Part shown: positions 33,157 to 34,275 of the stretch, piece after piece
How positions within the stretch are numbered: the first letter of the stretch is position 1
Layout: the number at the start of each line of letters is the position of its first letter
Assembly: GCA_945866505.1 (NCBI GenBank)
Contig: CAMBHH010000009.1
Span: forward strand, 1 to 34,275
DNA from: Flavobacterium psychrophilum
Lineage (GTDB): Bacteria; Bacteroidota; Bacteroidia; Flavobacteriales; Flavobacteriaceae
Direction of reading: 5' to 3'
Length of the DNA: 34,275 nucleotides
Made by a program: the position numbers and the translations under genes
The notes under the pieces: model-generated
What the model saw: the letters and a program-made list of their open reading frames with translations, nothing else
What the model was told of the DNA's origin: nothing
Databases searched by the model: none

Positions 33157-34275
33157 ATGAAAAAAATTACTCGATTTCAATTATTATTTTTCTTTGCTTT
33201 TATTTGTCAATTTTCTTTTGCGCAAATAGATGTTGTGTATAAAGATCTGGTTTGGTCTGATGAGTTTACTACTAATGGTACTGCCGATTCTAACAATTGG
33301 TTTCATCAAACTCAATTGCCGGCAGGTGGAAACTGGTTTAATAATGAGGTTCAACATTATACCAATCGCACGACCAATTCCTTTGTTGCAAATGGCAATT
33401 TGAGCATTGTTGCAAAAAAGGAAAGTTTTACAGATCAAGGTTACACAAAGCAATATACATCAGCACGATTAAATTCAAAATTTGCTTTTAAATACGGTCG
33501 AGTAGATATTAGAGCAAAAATCCCAAAAGATGCTGGAACATGGCCTGCCTTGTGGATGCTCGGAAAAAATGTAAACGAAGATGGAGGTTATTTTGATTCT
33601 AATTATGGAACTACGGATTGGCCTGCTTGTGGCGAAATTGATATTTTGGAACACGGAATTACTCGATCTCAACCGGATAATTATATTCAAAGTGCCTTGC
33701 ATACTCCTTCTTCTTTCGGAAATACTTTTAATATAGGTGGTGTCGTTGTAGGTGATAATATTGCAAATAATTATCATATTTATTCTATGAATTGGTCTCC
33801 AAATCAAATTTCATTTCTGGTAGATGGCGTAGTTTTTTATACGTACAACCCCGCAGTAAAAAATGCAAGTAACTGGCCATTTGACCAAGAGCAATACATA
33901 CTTTTGAATATTGCTATGGGTGGGGTAGCTGGAAACATTAATGCTAATTTTACTCAAACTTCAATGGATATTGATTATGTAAGGGTATATCAAAATACGA
34001 CTGTAGATACCGAAGCACCAACAAATTTTACAGCGAACGTTGGTGCTATTACAGGTTCGTCTGTGGCATTAGTGTTGAATGCTACCGATAATTCTGGAAA
34101 TGTAACTTACAATGTAGATTATGGATCAGGAACGAGTTCGACATATAGTCCATCAGGCAGTCAAAAAACGTTAACGATAAATAATTTAGATCAAAACACC
34201 AATTATACTTTTAATGTTTCAGCTACTGATGCAACAGGTAATACCGCTGTTAATAACCCAATTGTACTTAACGCC
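33157..34275 (+). CDS. Secreted GH16 beta-1,3-glucanase, cut by the window end
   Basis: The frame is open from the ATG at 33157 to the last base (373 codons) with no stop, so the protein continues beyond the window. The signal peptide is MKKITRFQLLFFFAFICQFS followed by FAQ. Residues ~28-283 are GH16: NWFNNEVQHYTNRT, TWPALWMLG and CGEIDILEHG with E160 (nucleophile), D162 and E165 (acid/base). A fibronectin/Ig-like domain starts near residue 287 (EAPTNFTANVGAITGSSVAL). The missing end may hold further binding domains and a T9SS sorting domain, as for similar flavobacterial laminarinases; that is not visible here. It differs from the smaller GH16 lipoprotein in signal type and in having the extra domain, so it is likely a released or surface-attached endo-enzyme. 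Confidence 0.9.
   Translation, partial: MKKITRFQLLFFFAFICQFSFAQIDVVYKDLVWSDEFTTNGTADSNNWFHQTQLPAGGNWFNNEVQHYTNRTTNSFVANGNLSIVAKKESFTDQGYTKQYTSARLNSKFAFKYGRVDIRAKIPKDAGTWPALWMLGKNVNEDGGYFDSNYGTTDWPACGEIDILEHGITRSQPDNYIQSALHTPSSFGNTFNIGGVVVGDNIANNYHIYSMNWSPNQISFLVDGVVFYTYNPAVKNASNWPFDQEQYILLNIAMGGVAGNINANFTQTSMDIDYVRVYQNTTVDTEAPTNFTANVGAITGSSVALVLNATDNSGNVTYNVDYGSGTSSTYSPSGSQKTLTINNLDQNTNYTFNVSATDATGNTAVNNPIVLNA

Noticed and set aside
33184..33807. Two minus-strand open frames opposite the last GH16 gene
   Set aside because: They are antisense to the GH16 catalytic region, which is open across the whole stretch.

Overview
The window looks like a chromosomal segment of a Flavobacterium-type member of the Bacteroidota. 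The DNA is AT-rich. Several intergenic regions carry promoters close to the Bacteroidota form (TTG, 17-19 bp, TAnnTTTG). One secreted protein ends in a T9SS type A sorting domain, and several lipoproteins are predicted. No rRNA, tRNA, CRISPR array, complete insertion sequence or replication origin was recognised.

Layout. (1) 1-6422 is a housekeeping and envelope block. It holds the 3' end of a probable SPFH/band-7 protein, a small acidic protein, a membrane-anchored tyrosine-phosphatase-like protein, and a four-gene lipid-linked sugar cassette arranged around a divergent promoter near 2905-3074: a YbhN-like flippase and a GT2 on the minus strand, a GT39/ArnT-like transferase and an SDR epimerase on the plus strand. 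A decayed 3' fragment of meaB, a 91-bp near-perfect-symmetry palindrome and a PH-domain protein follow. (2) 6758-9430 is a large cytoplasmic GH63/MGH1-type glucosidase. (3) 9517-12899 is a minus-strand arsenic resistance operon: arsR, DUF6428, a cytoplasmic ArsC, an exported ArsC paralogue and acr3. (4) 13355-34275 is a beta-1,3(1,6)-glucan (laminarin-like) utilisation locus that runs off the right edge.

Glucan locus. A T9SS-secreted binding protein and a transmembrane one-component sensor/LuxR-type regulator come first. A plus-strand series follows: a TIM-barrel glycosidase fused to an outer-membrane beta-barrel, a lipoprotein glycan-binding protein, a GH16 lipoprotein, a cytoplasmic GH161-type beta-1,3-glucan phosphorylase, a GH17 lipoprotein, a GH30 lipoprotein, an MFS/GPH sugar transporter fused to a cytoplasmic GH17 domain, a free cytoplasmic GH17, and a second GH16 cut by the window end.

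Inferred working model: surface GH16 enzymes and binding proteins capture and cut the glucan. The glycosidase-porin fusion may trim chains and pass them through the outer membrane. Periplasmic GH30 and GH17 remove beta-1,6 branches and shorten beta-1,3 chains. The MFS-GH17 fusion imports oligosaccharides and processes them at the inner face of the membrane, and the phosphorylase yields glucose-1-phosphate. No SusC/SusD pair and no GH3 are seen inside the window. The two enzyme-transport fusions are the most unusual things here. All functional calls come from reading motifs and family resemblance, without database searches.
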